Shown: one piece after another, positions 1 to 8,231 of the stretch
How positions within the stretch are numbered: position 1 is the stretch's first letter
How the letters are laid out: the number at the start of each line of letters is the position of its first letter
Assembly (NCBI GenBank): GCA_030065205.1
Contig: JASJDN010000005.1
Location: 1 to 64,000, forward strand
DNA from: Crocosphaera sp.
GTDB taxonomy: Bacteria; Cyanobacteriota; Cyanobacteriia; Cyanobacteriales; Microcystaceae
Reading direction: 5' to 3'
Length of the DNA: 64,000 nt
Program-made: the position numbers and the translations under genes
The notes under the pieces: generated by a model
Database searches by the model: none
Told to the model about the DNA's origin: nothing
Seen by the model: the letters and a program-made list of their open reading frames with translations, nothing else

Positions 1-460
1 TCTTCCCTCTCTCCCCCATCCCTATCTCAACAAATCAATTTTGTTAACCGAGTAGTATTGCGAGGGATTCTTCTTTCAACCAGCGAACTTACTGTAATGA
101 TTTTCATCAACACAGAAGACACTCATCTGTGTTGATGCGTTACCCAATATTCTTGGGTGATTCGCCCTACGCTATCTAATCCTTTATCTAGGGGAACGAC
201 ATACGGAATCAAAAAGCTGATTGAATAATGCTTGCAGCCCTCAGAACTCTCGAATAATAAGTGCGTTTGCTAGGAACAAGACATATCAATTGCTGAACGC
301 AATTCAAATGTTTTTTGAGATGCTTGCTGTATAATTGAGGTAATTGAATCATCTTTCTCTAAGATGACTCCTTAAATCTCTAATAAATTTCCAGAATTGG
401 TATGAGCTTGACCTCCTACCGCCTACCTTCCCAACCCCAGTTGCCTCGATCAATTAATAC
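1..460. other. Non-coding left edge with hairpins
   Basis: I see no convincing gene in this stretch. It holds two neighbouring inverted repeats (described separately) and otherwise AT-rich unassigned DNA. It lies downstream of the minus-strand glycosyltransferase, so it may contain that gene's 3' end signals or the remnant of a small mobile element whose rest lies outside the window. Confidence 0.5.
105..158. repeat. Two adjacent inverted repeats
   Basis: The first is a perfect 11-base stem (CATCAACACAG at 105-115, CTGTGTTGATG at 127-137) with an 11-base loop. The second is a 6-base stem (ACCCAA at 142-147, TTGGGT at 153-158). Two hairpins in a row are typical of the end of an IS200/IS605-type or other small element, but no transposase is visible beside them, so the origin is open. 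Confidence 0.5.
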
Positions 461-1417
461 TTATAACCAGTGAATTTCTTGAGCCTTCTTTGATAATTTA
501 GCTGTTTTTTGTCCTTTACTTCTCGCATAAAAATTAAATAAATCAATAGGCATTTTGATTAGATCAATAGGACTTCCTTGACCTTGTAGTATTTTAATGG
601 TATCTCTCGGTATTTCTTTTAACAGCCAACGTCCACAACGATAAATAACTTCTTGGAGCGTTAAATTTCGCATTAAGTCGACACCATACAATTCGTGTAA
701 ATAGAAATTAGAACGCCCATAACGTTCCCATTGACTTCTTAATTCTTTAAACGTAGAACGATGACGATGATAAATAATTGCCTGCGCTGCAAAGGTTAAT
801 TGGTAGTTGGTTTGTTGCTGAATTCTCCAGCAAATATCCGCATCACCTCCTGTGGTTAAATAGGGACGAAATAAACCAATTTTTCTAAAAATAAGGCGAC
901 GAATGCCTAAATTTGCTGTTTGTCCATAGGGTAAAAAAGGATGTTCTAATAAGAATTTTTGAGATAAAATACTATTTCGTTCGGCATATTTTTCGAGAAC
1001 TGTCTGTCCGAGAAGGGCTTCAATTTCTCCTACAACAATACCTATGTTTTCATCAATAAATGGCTTAACTAATTCTTCTAACCACGTTTTTAAAGGGCGA
1101 CAATCAGCATCCGTAAACGCTAAAATTTCTCCTGTTGCTTGACGAATTCCTTGATTACGGGCAGCATAAGAACTTTGGATATTGTTCTCATTTAAGACTT
1201 TTAAGTTAACCCCTATTTGTTGAGATTCAATAGTTGCTTGATTGAGAATATTAGCAGTATTATCTTTACTATTATTATTAACTAATAAATATTCAACTTT
1301 ATCCTTGGGATAGGTTTGAGATTGTAAACAGTTAATTAAGTCAGGTAAGTCTTGTTCACCGTTATAAATAGGAACAATGACAGACACTTTAGGTAAAAAA
1401 TCTTTATCTTTATTCAT
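461..1417 (-). CDS. Family 2 glycosyltransferase
   Basis: A 318-residue GT-A fold glycosyltransferase that would transfer a sugar from a nucleotide-sugar to a glycan or lipid acceptor. The N-terminus has the family start VSVIVPIYNG (residues 11-20), and the metal and nucleotide binding DxD-type motif is FTDADCRP (101-108). No clear membrane segment is present, so it is probably a soluble or peripheral enzyme. It sits 40 bases downstream of ispD on the same strand. The nearby hdd-like genes suggest surface polysaccharide synthesis, but donor and acceptor cannot be read from sequence. Confidence 0.85.
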   Translation of the reverse strand: MNKDKDFLPKVSVIVPIYNGEQDLPDLINCLQSQTYPKDKVEYLLVNNNSKDNTANILNQATIESQQIGVNLKVLNENNIQSSYAARNQGIRQATGEILAFTDADCRPLKTWLEELVKPFIDENIGIVVGEIEALLGQTVLEKYAERNSILSQKFLLEHPFLPYGQTANLGIRRLIFRKIGLFRPYLTTGGDADICWRIQQQTNYQLTFAAQAIIYHRHRSTFKELRSQWERYGRSNFYLHELYGVDLMRNLTLQEVIYRCGRWLLKEIPRDTIKILQGQGSPIDLIKMPIDLFNFYARSKGQKTAKLSKKAQEIHWL

Positions 1418-1457
1418 TCTTTTAAATACAATAGTTACAGCAGTTTTAAGTTAGTTT

Positions 1458-2150
1458 TTATTGGGTTAATCGCTGTCTTAAGATAAATTCTGCAATGGCT
1501 AAATCTACCGGAGTGGTAACTTTTAAATTAGTTTCTTCTCCTTCTACAATTTTAACTGGTAATTGACACTTTTCAAATAAAGCAGCATCATCAGTCACTT
1601 GCCAACCCAGTTGAGAACCTTTTTTATGACAGTCTTTTAGGAGATTAATTTCAAACCCTTGAGGGGTTTGTGCCGCCCATAAGTTAGCACGATTTGGTGT
1701 ATCTTGAATGAATCGATTACTATCAACAATTTTAATGGTATCTTTAACAGGAATTCCTGCAATTAATCCTTGACAGGTTAAGAGTTCTACTGCACATTTA
1801 TCAAATAAATTAGGAGTCACTAAACATCTTGCTCCGTCATGAATTAACACCCTTTTTGCTATTTGAGGTAATGCCTGTAAACCATTATATACAGACTCCT
1901 GACGGGTTGCGCCTCCCTGGATTAATTCCACTGGTTTGTTGATAGAAATTATCTCTAAAATTCTTTTAAATTCAGAAAAGTCGTAAGGTTGTCCAATAAT
2001 ACCAATCCAATCAATTGTTTGCGAGGTTTCTGCTGCTAGAAGTGTCCAACTTAATAAAGGTTTACCTAAAAGAGTCAGCAGGAGTTTATTACGATCACTT
2101 CCCATTCGTTTACCCATTCCGGCTGCTGGAATTAATAGATACATACTCAT
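1458..2150 (-). CDS. ispD: 2-C-methyl-D-erythritol 4-phosphate cytidylyltransferase
   Basis: IspD joins CTP and MEP to give CDP-methylerythritol in the plastid/bacterial isoprenoid pathway that supplies carotenoids, phytol and quinones. At 230 residues it has the normal family length. Visible motifs are the nucleotide loop PAAGMGKRM (8-16) with Lys22, GGATRQESVYNGL (79-91), HDGAR (104-108), QTPQGF (161-166) and VTDDAALFE (185-193). The order and spacing match the family well. It is read toward the glycosyltransferase gene, 40 bases apart, and may be cotranscribed with it. The pathway enzyme is cytoplasmic. Confidence 0.95.
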   Translation of the reverse strand: MSMYLLIPAAGMGKRMGSDRNKLLLTLLGKPLLSWTLLAAETSQTIDWIGIIGQPYDFSEFKRILEIISINKPVELIQGGATRQESVYNGLQALPQIAKRVLIHDGARCLVTPNLFDKCAVELLTCQGLIAGIPVKDTIKIVDSNRFIQDTPNRANLWAAQTPQGFEINLLKDCHKKGSQLGWQVTDDAALFEKCQLPVKIVEGEETNLKVTTPVDLAIAEFILRQRLTQ

Positions 2151-2194
2151 AAAATCTCATAACTAATTTACTGTATTTTACCCAAAAAAAGACC

Positions 2195-2767
2195 TTAAGT
2201 AGACATGATAATTTTACTAATTTTTTCTACTTGTTGATGATAGTTATCCTCAGAGATGACCGCATAGCTGTTTGATAAAGAAATATCTTGATTAAGTTCA
2301 ATCCAAGAACGGCATCCTCCATAGTTTGATTGATAAGAAATAGTGACCAGTTCAGGTAAGAGAAAAACACGCAAGAACAAGACAAAAAGTGGTTGATTCG
2401 GTTTCCAGTTGAATCGTTTTTTAATAAACTTTTTTGTCCAAATATGATAAGAATAAAGTTGCTCAATAATTAAATAGTCTGTCACCTTAAAAATATTAGT
2501 AATGTTAGCCCAACTACTAATAGTAATAGTTTCAGGATGCCATCCCGATGGAACCGCATCAACTAAACTAGCATAATCTGATTTTAAAAGATGGGGTTTT
2601 TGATGTTCATAAGTAGGGTATAATAAAATAGGATTATGGTTAACTTTAAACTGTCCAAAAATTTCCTTAATTCCTCCTTTACGTAAGAGCAAAATAGTGT
2701 TACCTTTTTCTAGTGCTTTAACAGTAACATTCCACTCTTTTAAAGCAGCACTTACAGATGTTAGCAT
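2195..2767 (-). CDS. DUF1802-like protein
   Basis: A 190-residue protein of unknown function. Its opening (ALKEWNVTVKALEKG, then a stretch like LLLRKGGIKE) resembles the DUF1802 family found in cyanobacteria, which I recall only by pattern. There is no signal peptide or membrane segment, and aromatic residues are frequent. I place the start at the ATG at 2767, three codons inside the longest frame, because the upstream TTG is a poorer start and a GAGG lies upstream. It is encoded divergently from the hddC-like gene and precedes ispD on its own strand. Confidence 0.6.
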   Translation of the reverse strand: MLTSVSAALKEWNVTVKALEKGNTILLLRKGGIKEIFGQFKVNHNPILLYPTYEHQKPHLLKSDYASLVDAVPSGWHPETITISSWANITNIFKVTDYLIIEQLYSYHIWTKKFIKKRFNWKPNQPLFVLFLRVFLLPELVTISYQSNYGGCRSWIELNQDISLSNSYAVISEDNYHQQVEKISKIIMST

Positions 2768-2904
2768 AAAAAACAAACCTCAACAACAATAATTCATAAC
2801 TATTGTAAAATGATAAAAAATTGAATAATAAAAGTGCTATTATTAGATAGTTTTTATTTGGTTTTCTATCAAAGTTTACCCATTGCAAACATTAAAATAT
2901 ATCT

Positions 2905-3639
2905 ATGAATGATATTGTAGCCGTAATTTTAGCCGGAGGGTATGGAACAAGGGTTAAACACCTCCTTCCTAATATTCCCAAACCCATGGCCTCCGTGGTC
3001 AATCAACCTTTTGTAGAATGGATAATTCGTTATCTAAAACAGCAAGGAATCACCCAACAAATGCTCTCAACTGGCCATTTAGGGGAAGTAATCGAGGAAC
3101 ATTTTAAAACCCATCAGGTCAAAGGAGTAGACATTTACTGCTGCCGTGAAAACGAACCATTAGGAACAGCCGGAGGGTTTATCAATGCAGTACAACAAGT
3201 TAAGTTGTCTCCTAGAGCTTGGTTAGTGATGAATGGAGACTCTTTAATTGTAGCTAAGTTTGACCAATTAGTGAATTATTTAGATGACGAAACAGTGGGA
3301 TGCGTCATTTTGGGCGTATCGGTGGATGATGCGTCTCGGTATGGTTCCTTGCTGTTTGATCAGTCAAATACCCTGATAAGTTTTGCTGAAAAAAAAGTCG
3401 GTCAAGGAGTTATTAATGGAGGAGTTTATTTATTTCGCCACGAAACGTTAGAGAAGTTTCCGTCTCGCTTTCCCTTAAGTTTTGAATACGATGTTTTTCC
3501 GACTTTACTAAAGAAGGAAATTAAAATCAAAGTACATCCTATCGAAGCCCCATTTTTAGATATTGGGACTCCAGAAAGTTTACCAAAAGCTGAAACATTT
3601 ATTAAAGAAAACTTTACCAATTTAGTAGAACCATGTTAA
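2905..3639 (+). CDS. hddC: HddC-like sugar-1-phosphate nucleotidyltransferase
   Basis: A 244-residue nucleotidyltransferase of the type that activates D-glycero-D-manno-heptose 1-phosphate or mannose 1-phosphate with an NTP. Key features are LAGGYGTR (9-16), the catalytic Lys26 in PNIPKPM, PLGTAGG (85-91) and NGDS (110-113). The product would feed glycan synthesis. Its stop overlaps the start of the following kinase by seven bases, so the two are translationally coupled; this pairing is what favours an HddC/HddA-type GDP-heptose role. I see no gmhA or gmhB partner here, so the exact sugar is inferred. Confidence 0.8.
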   Translation: MNDIVAVILAGGYGTRVKHLLPNIPKPMASVVNQPFVEWIIRYLKQQGITQQMLSTGHLGEVIEEHFKTHQVKGVDIYCCRENEPLGTAGGFINAVQQVKLSPRAWLVMNGDSLIVAKFDQLVNYLDDETVGCVILGVSVDDASRYGSLLFDQSNTLISFAEKKVGQGVINGGVYLFRHETLEKFPSRFPLSFEYDVFPTLLKKEIKIKVHPIEAPFLDIGTPESLPKAETFIKENFTNLVEPC

Positions 3640-4613
3640 TTTCACGTGCGCCGGTTAGAATTAGTTTTTTTGGAGGAGGAACAGACTATCCAGAATATTT
3701 TTTACAACATGGAGGGGCCGTTTTAGCTACAGCAATTGACAAATTTTCTTATGTTACAGCTAGTCCTTTTCCCAGTCATTTGTTTGACTACTTAATTCGA
3801 GTTTCTTATCGTAAAGTTGAGTTAGTTAAAACCATTGAGGATATCGAACATAAAGTCTATCGTGAATGTTTAAAATTTTGCGGTTTAGATAAAGATATCG
3901 AATTACATAATGTGGCTGACTTACCAGCTTTTACTGGGTTAGGTTCTTCTTCTGCTTTTACGGTATCATTATTACAAGCATTACATAGTTTTAAAGGTGA
4001 ATTTGTTAAACCCTTAGACTTAGCTTATGAAGCCATTTATGTCGAACGTCATTTAGTAAATGATCGAGTGGGTTGTCAAGATCAACTCATGTCAGCAATG
4101 GGAGGATTTAACTTAGTTGAATTTAGAACAGAGGAAGATATTATTGTTAATCGTGTTTCCATTTCTCCCCAAAGATTAGCAGAATTTGAGTCTCATATTT
4201 TTATTGTTTTTACAGGGATTAAAAGACGGGCTGCTCAAGTAGTTGAAAAGCAATTAAAACGAGTAAGTGATAATACAGAAACTTTGAAAAATATGAGAAG
4301 AATGGTGGATCAAGGTTGGGATATTTTAACCAGTAATCAATCTTTATCAGCGTTTGGTGAATTATTAGATAAAGCATGGGTAGCAAAAAGAAGCTTAGAT
4401 ACCGTCATTTCTAACCCAGAAATTGATCGAATGTATCAACTAGGACAAGAAGCAGGGGCCTGGGGTGGTAAACTATTAGGTGCCGGTGCAGGGGGCTTTA
4501 TGTTATTTTTTGCACCACCAGAAGTTCATCCTAAATTAGCAAAAACATTTGCTAATCATCAGATGCTTTCTATTAAAATTAATGCTCCAGGTTCTCAAAT
4601 TATTTTTTCATAA
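3633..4613 (+). CDS. hddA: HddA-like GHMP-family sugar kinase
   Basis: A 326-residue GHMP kinase resembling D-glycero-alpha-D-manno-heptose 7-phosphate kinase. The N-terminal FFGGGTDYP (12-20), the phosphate-binding GLGSSSAF (102-109) and the glycine-rich C-terminal motif GGKLLGAGAGGF are all present. It would phosphorylate C1 of a sugar phosphate that the overlapping hddC-like enzyme then converts to a nucleotide sugar. The next gene, an altered serine recombinase, starts five bases after this stop. The GGGTD signature separates this subgroup from galactokinases and homoserine kinases. Confidence 0.8.
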   Translation: MLISRAPVRISFFGGGTDYPEYFLQHGGAVLATAIDKFSYVTASPFPSHLFDYLIRVSYRKVELVKTIEDIEHKVYRECLKFCGLDKDIELHNVADLPAFTGLGSSSAFTVSLLQALHSFKGEFVKPLDLAYEAIYVERHLVNDRVGCQDQLMSAMGGFNLVEFRTEEDIIVNRVSISPQRLAEFESHIFIVFTGIKRRAAQVVEKQLKRVSDNTETLKNMRRMVDQGWDILTSNQSLSAFGELLDKAWVAKRSLDTVISNPEIDRMYQLGQEAGAWGGKLLGAGAGGFMLFFAPPEVHPKLAKTFANHQMLSIKINAPGSQIIFS

Positions 4614-4617
4614 CTTG

Positions 4618-5940
4618 ATGAGAATATTTGCCTATTTTTATCGTGAACCGCTACTAGAAAATGATCTACAAATCGCTATTAATAATCTAAAAATCGAACA
4701 AGTTTATTATGATTTAGGAGCAAGATATGAATTAGAAAAGCTGTTTAGAGAGTCGGAAAAAAGTCCTCCTAATTATCTTGTGATTCGTCAATTGCCAGAA
4801 TTAGGCGATACCCCTGAAATTGTCAAGTATAATTATCATAAATTAATAAACCTAGGAATAAAAATTCTTATTTTAGAGAATCAGAAACTGACTGATTTAG
4901 ATGAAATAGAATTCTTAGAAAATAAAATAAATATTGATATTAATGATCCCCAAGTATTAGAAACGATTGGCAAAAATCAACGACATTTATCCCTTCAAAA
5001 AGGACAAGCCTTAAGACGAATTAAAGCCTTACCCCCTCCAGGAAAAGCCCCTTATGGCTATCGCAGGGGAAAAGACTGTTATCTTATAGATCGCAGTACC
5101 GCCCCTATTATTAAAGATTTTTTTGAACAATTTTTATTGTTTGGTTCCCTGCGGGGTGCTGTTAATTATTTAGCCAAAAGATACGGTAAAAAAATCTCTG
5201 TTTCTACTGGAAGTCGCTGGTTAAAAAATCCTGTTTATCGGGGAGACTTAAAATATAAAAATAATGAAATTATATCTAATACCCATGTTGCTATTATCTC
5301 ACGGGAAGAAGCAGCACAAATTGATCGATTATTAGGAAGAAACCGAAAATTATCCTCAAAAACAGCCAGTGCAAAACATTCTTTAGTGGGTTTAGTGAGT
5401 TGTCAAAAATGCCATCAGTCCATGATTATCAACCATGTAACCCAAAGAAACAAAAAAAAAGAATATCTCTACATTCGTCCTCAAAACTGTCCCTTACAAC
5501 CTTCCTGTAAAGCTATTCCTTACCAAGAGGTTTTAGAAAAAACCATTGACTACATTTGTGAAAATTTCCCCAAGAAAGTGAATAGTTTTGACCCTAAGCA
5601 AATAGAAAGTTATAAAAATAAGATTCAAGCACAAATTACTGAAAAACAAGACATTATTAACCAACTACCTTCTTTAATTCAATCCAACATTCTTGATCAA
5701 CAAACAGCACAACTAAGACAATATAATTTAAACATAGAAATGAGTCAATTAAGGTCAAAACTCGAACAACTTCCCCCAGAAAACTTAAAAAATATTGCTG
5801 AAGCTGTTTCCTTACCTAGATTTTGGCAAGACTTATCAGAAGCAGAAAGACGGTTTTACTTTCGAGAATTTATTCGTCAGATTTATATCGAACAAACCTC
5901 GAAAGTAGAATGGAATTTAGACATTAACTTTATTGTCTAA
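4618..5940 (+). CDS. Large serine recombinase-like protein (XisF type) without catalytic serine
   Basis: A 440-residue protein with the layout of a large serine recombinase: a short resolvase-like N-terminus (about 1-115), a Recombinase domain (about 140-240; GKAPYGYRRG, then WLKNPVYRGDL), a zinc-ribbon with Cys262, Cys265, Cys291 and Cys297, and a coiled coil-like C-terminus. It resembles XisF, the fdxN-element excision recombinase. The usual catalytic stretch Y-x-RVS-xxx-Q reads FYREPLLEN here, so Ser is replaced by Pro11 while Arg9 remains. I use the ATG at 4618, since the 23 extra upstream codons lie inside hddA. It may be inactive for strand cleavage and act only as a DNA-binding protein. 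Confidence 0.75.
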   Translation: MRIFAYFYREPLLENDLQIAINNLKIEQVYYDLGARYELEKLFRESEKSPPNYLVIRQLPELGDTPEIVKYNYHKLINLGIKILILENQKLTDLDEIEFLENKINIDINDPQVLETIGKNQRHLSLQKGQALRRIKALPPPGKAPYGYRRGKDCYLIDRSTAPIIKDFFEQFLLFGSLRGAVNYLAKRYGKKISVSTGSRWLKNPVYRGDLKYKNNEIISNTHVAIISREEAAQIDRLLGRNRKLSSKTASAKHSLVGLVSCQKCHQSMIINHVTQRNKKKEYLYIRPQNCPLQPSCKAIPYQEVLEKTIDYICENFPKKVNSFDPKQIESYKNKIQAQITEKQDIINQLPSLIQSNILDQQTAQLRQYNLNIEMSQLRSKLEQLPPENLKNIAEAVSLPRFWQDLSEAERRFYFREFIRQIYIEQTSKVEWNLDINFIV

Positions 5941-6202
5941 TCCCAGGAATAGAATCACTCACAATACTTATCAATAGACTATAGATCATTTAAAAACACA
6001 CCTGAATTCTTACCATCTGCGCTTAATAAATACTGGCTTTTATTTTCAATTCAAAAAAAATGATAAGATATCCCATTATATCAAATCCAGTTTAGAAAAG
6101 TTTTTTATAAATTCTATATTTCTGTTGAATGTTGATGATAGCAGAATAACAGCAGATGCTAAACTAATACCTACTACTATTATTCCATAAAATACAAACT
6201 AC

Positions 6203-6478
6203 TTAAGGATTCATAGATCGCTGTTTTTTAAATAACCCAGTCATACTTAAACCAGTCACTAATAAACCCACTAACCCTAACCCATTCAAAACAGGATAAA
6301 TCTCATCCAATCCTAGAATTTGCATCGTATGAATTTCCATTAAAAAATGACCAAATTTTCCCATGTGAAACCATTCATCAAAAATAGTGTAACCCATACC
6401 TGTGAGAACGGTTAAAATTAAAGGAAGACTAACAGCGATCGCTAAAAAACGATGGTATTTACGAAATAAACGAATCAT
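6203..6478 (-). CDS. Small PepSY-associated membrane protein
   Basis: A 91-residue membrane protein with two hydrophobic helices, resembling the PepSY-associated transmembrane helix family: a basic N-terminus (MIRLFRKYHRFL), a first helix around SLPLILTVLTGMGY, an HTMQILG loop and a second helix near residues 60-82. The start is set by a GGAG seven bases before the ATG; the longer frame would bury that site. It is the last of three small membrane genes behind the response regulator/kinase pair. The function is unknown; related proteins are often linked to metal or redox sensing, which is inference here. Confidence 0.65.
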   Translation of the reverse strand: MIRLFRKYHRFLAIAVSLPLILTVLTGMGYTIFDEWFHMGKFGHFLMEIHTMQILGLDEIYPVLNGLGLVGLLVTGLSMTGLFKKQRSMNP

Positions 6479-6534
6479 AAAACTTCTCCACATAATAATT
6501 ATATTTTCACTCCTCGTTCACCACTAAATTTTTA

Positions 6535-6684
6535 TCACGCAATATGTTCATTAATAGAAATAGTTTGCCATTTGCGACTAACATCGAAAACCATTGAACT
6601 CGCCCCACAATATATAAGAAGTATTAAAGGGAGACTGATAAGGAAAGTAACAGAGAAATGATGTTTTTGAAAGAGACGAATCAT
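6535..6684 (-). CDS. 49-aa membrane peptide, shortened relative of the downstream PepSY protein
   Basis: This short frame begins MIRLFQKHHF and has a hydrophobic stretch containing SLPLILLIYCG, matching the downstream 91-residue protein at MIRLF, the following basic residues, SLPLIL and a later FD. It ends in a polar tail after only one helix. GAGG lies about eight bases before the ATG. The similarity and position suggest a tandem duplicate that has lost its second half, or a functional micro-protein. It is too short for automatic gene finders to be relied on. Confidence 0.5.
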   Translation of the reverse strand: MIRLFQKHHFSVTFLISLPLILLIYCGASSMVFDVSRKWQTISINEHIA

Positions 6685-6719
6685 AATCAAACCTCTTGAA
6701 ATGTATCAGCAATGAAACC

Positions 6720-6806
6720 TTAAAAAGCAACCCCAACGGTGAGAACCAAGGAAAAAGCAGACGTAATCACAGTAATCCAAAAAACTTGTCCATCCTCACG
6801 ATTCAT
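6720..6806 (-). CDS. 28-aa single-helix membrane micro-protein
   Basis: The frame starts MNREDGQVFW and then is one hydrophobic helix to its last residue. It has one of the strongest ribosome-binding sites in the window, GGAGG placed five to nine bases before the ATG. It lies between the sensor kinase (97 bases upstream) and the 49-residue membrane peptide (35 bases downstream) on the same strand. No known family is recognised. Tiny single-helix proteins next to a kinase can be regulators or subunits of a membrane complex, but that is only a suggestion. Confidence 0.5.
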   Translation of the reverse strand: MNREDGQVFWITVITSAFSLVLTVGVAF

Positions 6807-6826
6807 AAGACTTCCTCCTAAACTTG

Positions 6827-6851
6827 AATAACGCTTGTTTGCTTCGTTATT
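6827..6851 (-). promoter_or_regulatory. Stem-loop between kinase and micro-protein genes
   Basis: A 7-base perfect stem (AATAACG at 6827-6833, CGTTATT at 6845-6851) lies between the end of the kinase gene and the strong ribosome-binding site of the 28-aa frame. It could stop part of the transcripts or mark a processing point. No long T-run follows, so it is not a typical terminator. Confidence 0.3.
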
Positions 6852-6902
6852 TATTACTGTAGGGAAAAATAGTAAGGAAGTCGGGTTGATTCTATTTTTT
6901 CT

Positions 6903-8219
6903 CTAACTAACCAGAGGCAGACGAACCTGAAAGCAGCTACCTATACCCACTTGACTCTTAACCGTAATTTCTCCATCATGGTGTTGGGCGATCGCTTGAG
7001 AGATGGCTAACCCTAACCCTGAACCGTGGGGACGGTAGGTTCGGGCGGTATCTTCTCGCCACAAGCGATCGAAAATATGGGGTAAGTTTTCGGGGGCGAT
7101 ACCAATACCCGTATCTTCTACGGTAATAATGGCTGATTGCTCTTCTTGTTTCAAGCGAACGGTAACCTTTCCCCCTTTGGGGGTGTATTGCAGGGCATTT
7201 TGAACCAAATTAGAAAATAAGCGTAATAATTGATGACTATCCCCTTTGATGAGGGCATCTTTGAGACAGAACAATTGTAGGGTGATGTCTTTCCCTTCTG
7301 CATTGGGTTCTAAAAATTCCACCACATCCTCTAATAGTTCCATCAGTGGTATTTTTTGCCAGGTTTGGCGGGTCATTTCCTGTTTCCCGTCCATTCGCGC
7401 TAATAACAGTAAATCTTCTACTAAATGGGACATTTGTTCAGTGGCACTGAGAATAATATCCAGTTTAGGGATATCTTCGCTTTGAAACCGTTCGGGATGG
7501 CTTTTTAAGAGGGTAACCGAGGTTTTAATGGCGGTGAGGGGACTGCGTAACTCGTGGGACGCATCGGCGGTAAATTGTTTTAACTGTCGAAAACTTTGCT
7601 CAATGGGTTTGAGAGACTGACGGGTTAACCACATTCCCCCCACACCGATTAATGCTAGGGCAATGATACCCCCAACCGCAGATTTCCAGCGTAATCGGGC
7701 TAAAACCACTTCTACGGAGTCGGTGGACTCACTTACCCTGACATACCCTTCTAAATGCCGTTGTTCTTGGGGATCATGGTAAGCGACAATGGTTAAGATG
7801 CGAATTTTTCCCCCGTCAACGGTTTGAAACCCCACTTCGAGGGGCCAAGCGGGTTTAAGGTTCCCAGAATGGGCGAGAGGTTCCTGGCGATCGCCAAACC
7901 ATTCGACACTTTGTTGCGGTTGACGCAGGTTTTGCCACGCAATATCGATATCTCCATCTTGATCCAGTTCACGGTACGGGGGATTATCAACGGCTTTCGG
8001 ATTATTTTTAATATCAATTAAACTGTGGGCTGCAGATTGGGCTAAATTGATTAAGCGTTGATCTAGTTGTTCATATAAACCATGAGCAAAGAGTTGATAA
8101 ATTAAGAAATTTGACATTAAACGAATGGCTACCATAACTAATAAATAAGACAGTAATAATCGCCACCGTAACGCCCGAAATTGGTGATCCAGGGTCTTCT
8201 GTTTAACGGTTGTTTTCAT
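6903..8219 (-). CDS. Two-component sensor histidine kinase
   Basis: A 438-residue membrane histidine kinase. Helix one (about 20-45) and helix two (about 181-198) frame a roughly 135-residue outer sensing region that shows no named domain. The phosphorylated His222 is in DASHELRSPLTAIK, followed by the N box (NLVQNALQYT), G1 (VEDTGIGIAPENL) and G2 (HGSGLGLAIS). It lies 12 bases after its response regulator gene and forms an operon with it. The signal is unknown; the small PepSY-type proteins downstream suggest an envelope or metal stimulus, which is inference. Confidence 0.9.
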   Translation of the reverse strand: MKTTVKQKTLDHQFRALRWRLLLSYLLVMVAIRLMSNFLIYQLFAHGLYEQLDQRLINLAQSAAHSLIDIKNNPKAVDNPPYRELDQDGDIDIAWQNLRQPQQSVEWFGDRQEPLAHSGNLKPAWPLEVGFQTVDGGKIRILTIVAYHDPQEQRHLEGYVRVSESTDSVEVVLARLRWKSAVGGIIALALIGVGGMWLTRQSLKPIEQSFRQLKQFTADASHELRSPLTAIKTSVTLLKSHPERFQSEDIPKLDIILSATEQMSHLVEDLLLLARMDGKQEMTRQTWQKIPLMELLEDVVEFLEPNAEGKDITLQLFCLKDALIKGDSHQLLRLFSNLVQNALQYTPKGGKVTVRLKQEEQSAIITVEDTGIGIAPENLPHIFDRLWREDTARTYRPHGSGLGLAISQAIAQHHDGEITVKSQVGIGSCFQVRLPLVS

Positions 8220-8231
8220 CTCTTATCTTTT

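Noticed and set aside
4549-4617. 23-codon N-terminal extension of the serine recombinase
   Set aside because: It lies inside the hddA frame and lacks family similarity; the ATG at 4618 gives the resolvase-like start.
6085-6200. Hydrophobic minus-strand reading after the PepSY gene
   Set aside because: It reads like a membrane helix (GIIVVGISLASAVILL) but has no usable start codon, so I do not call a gene.
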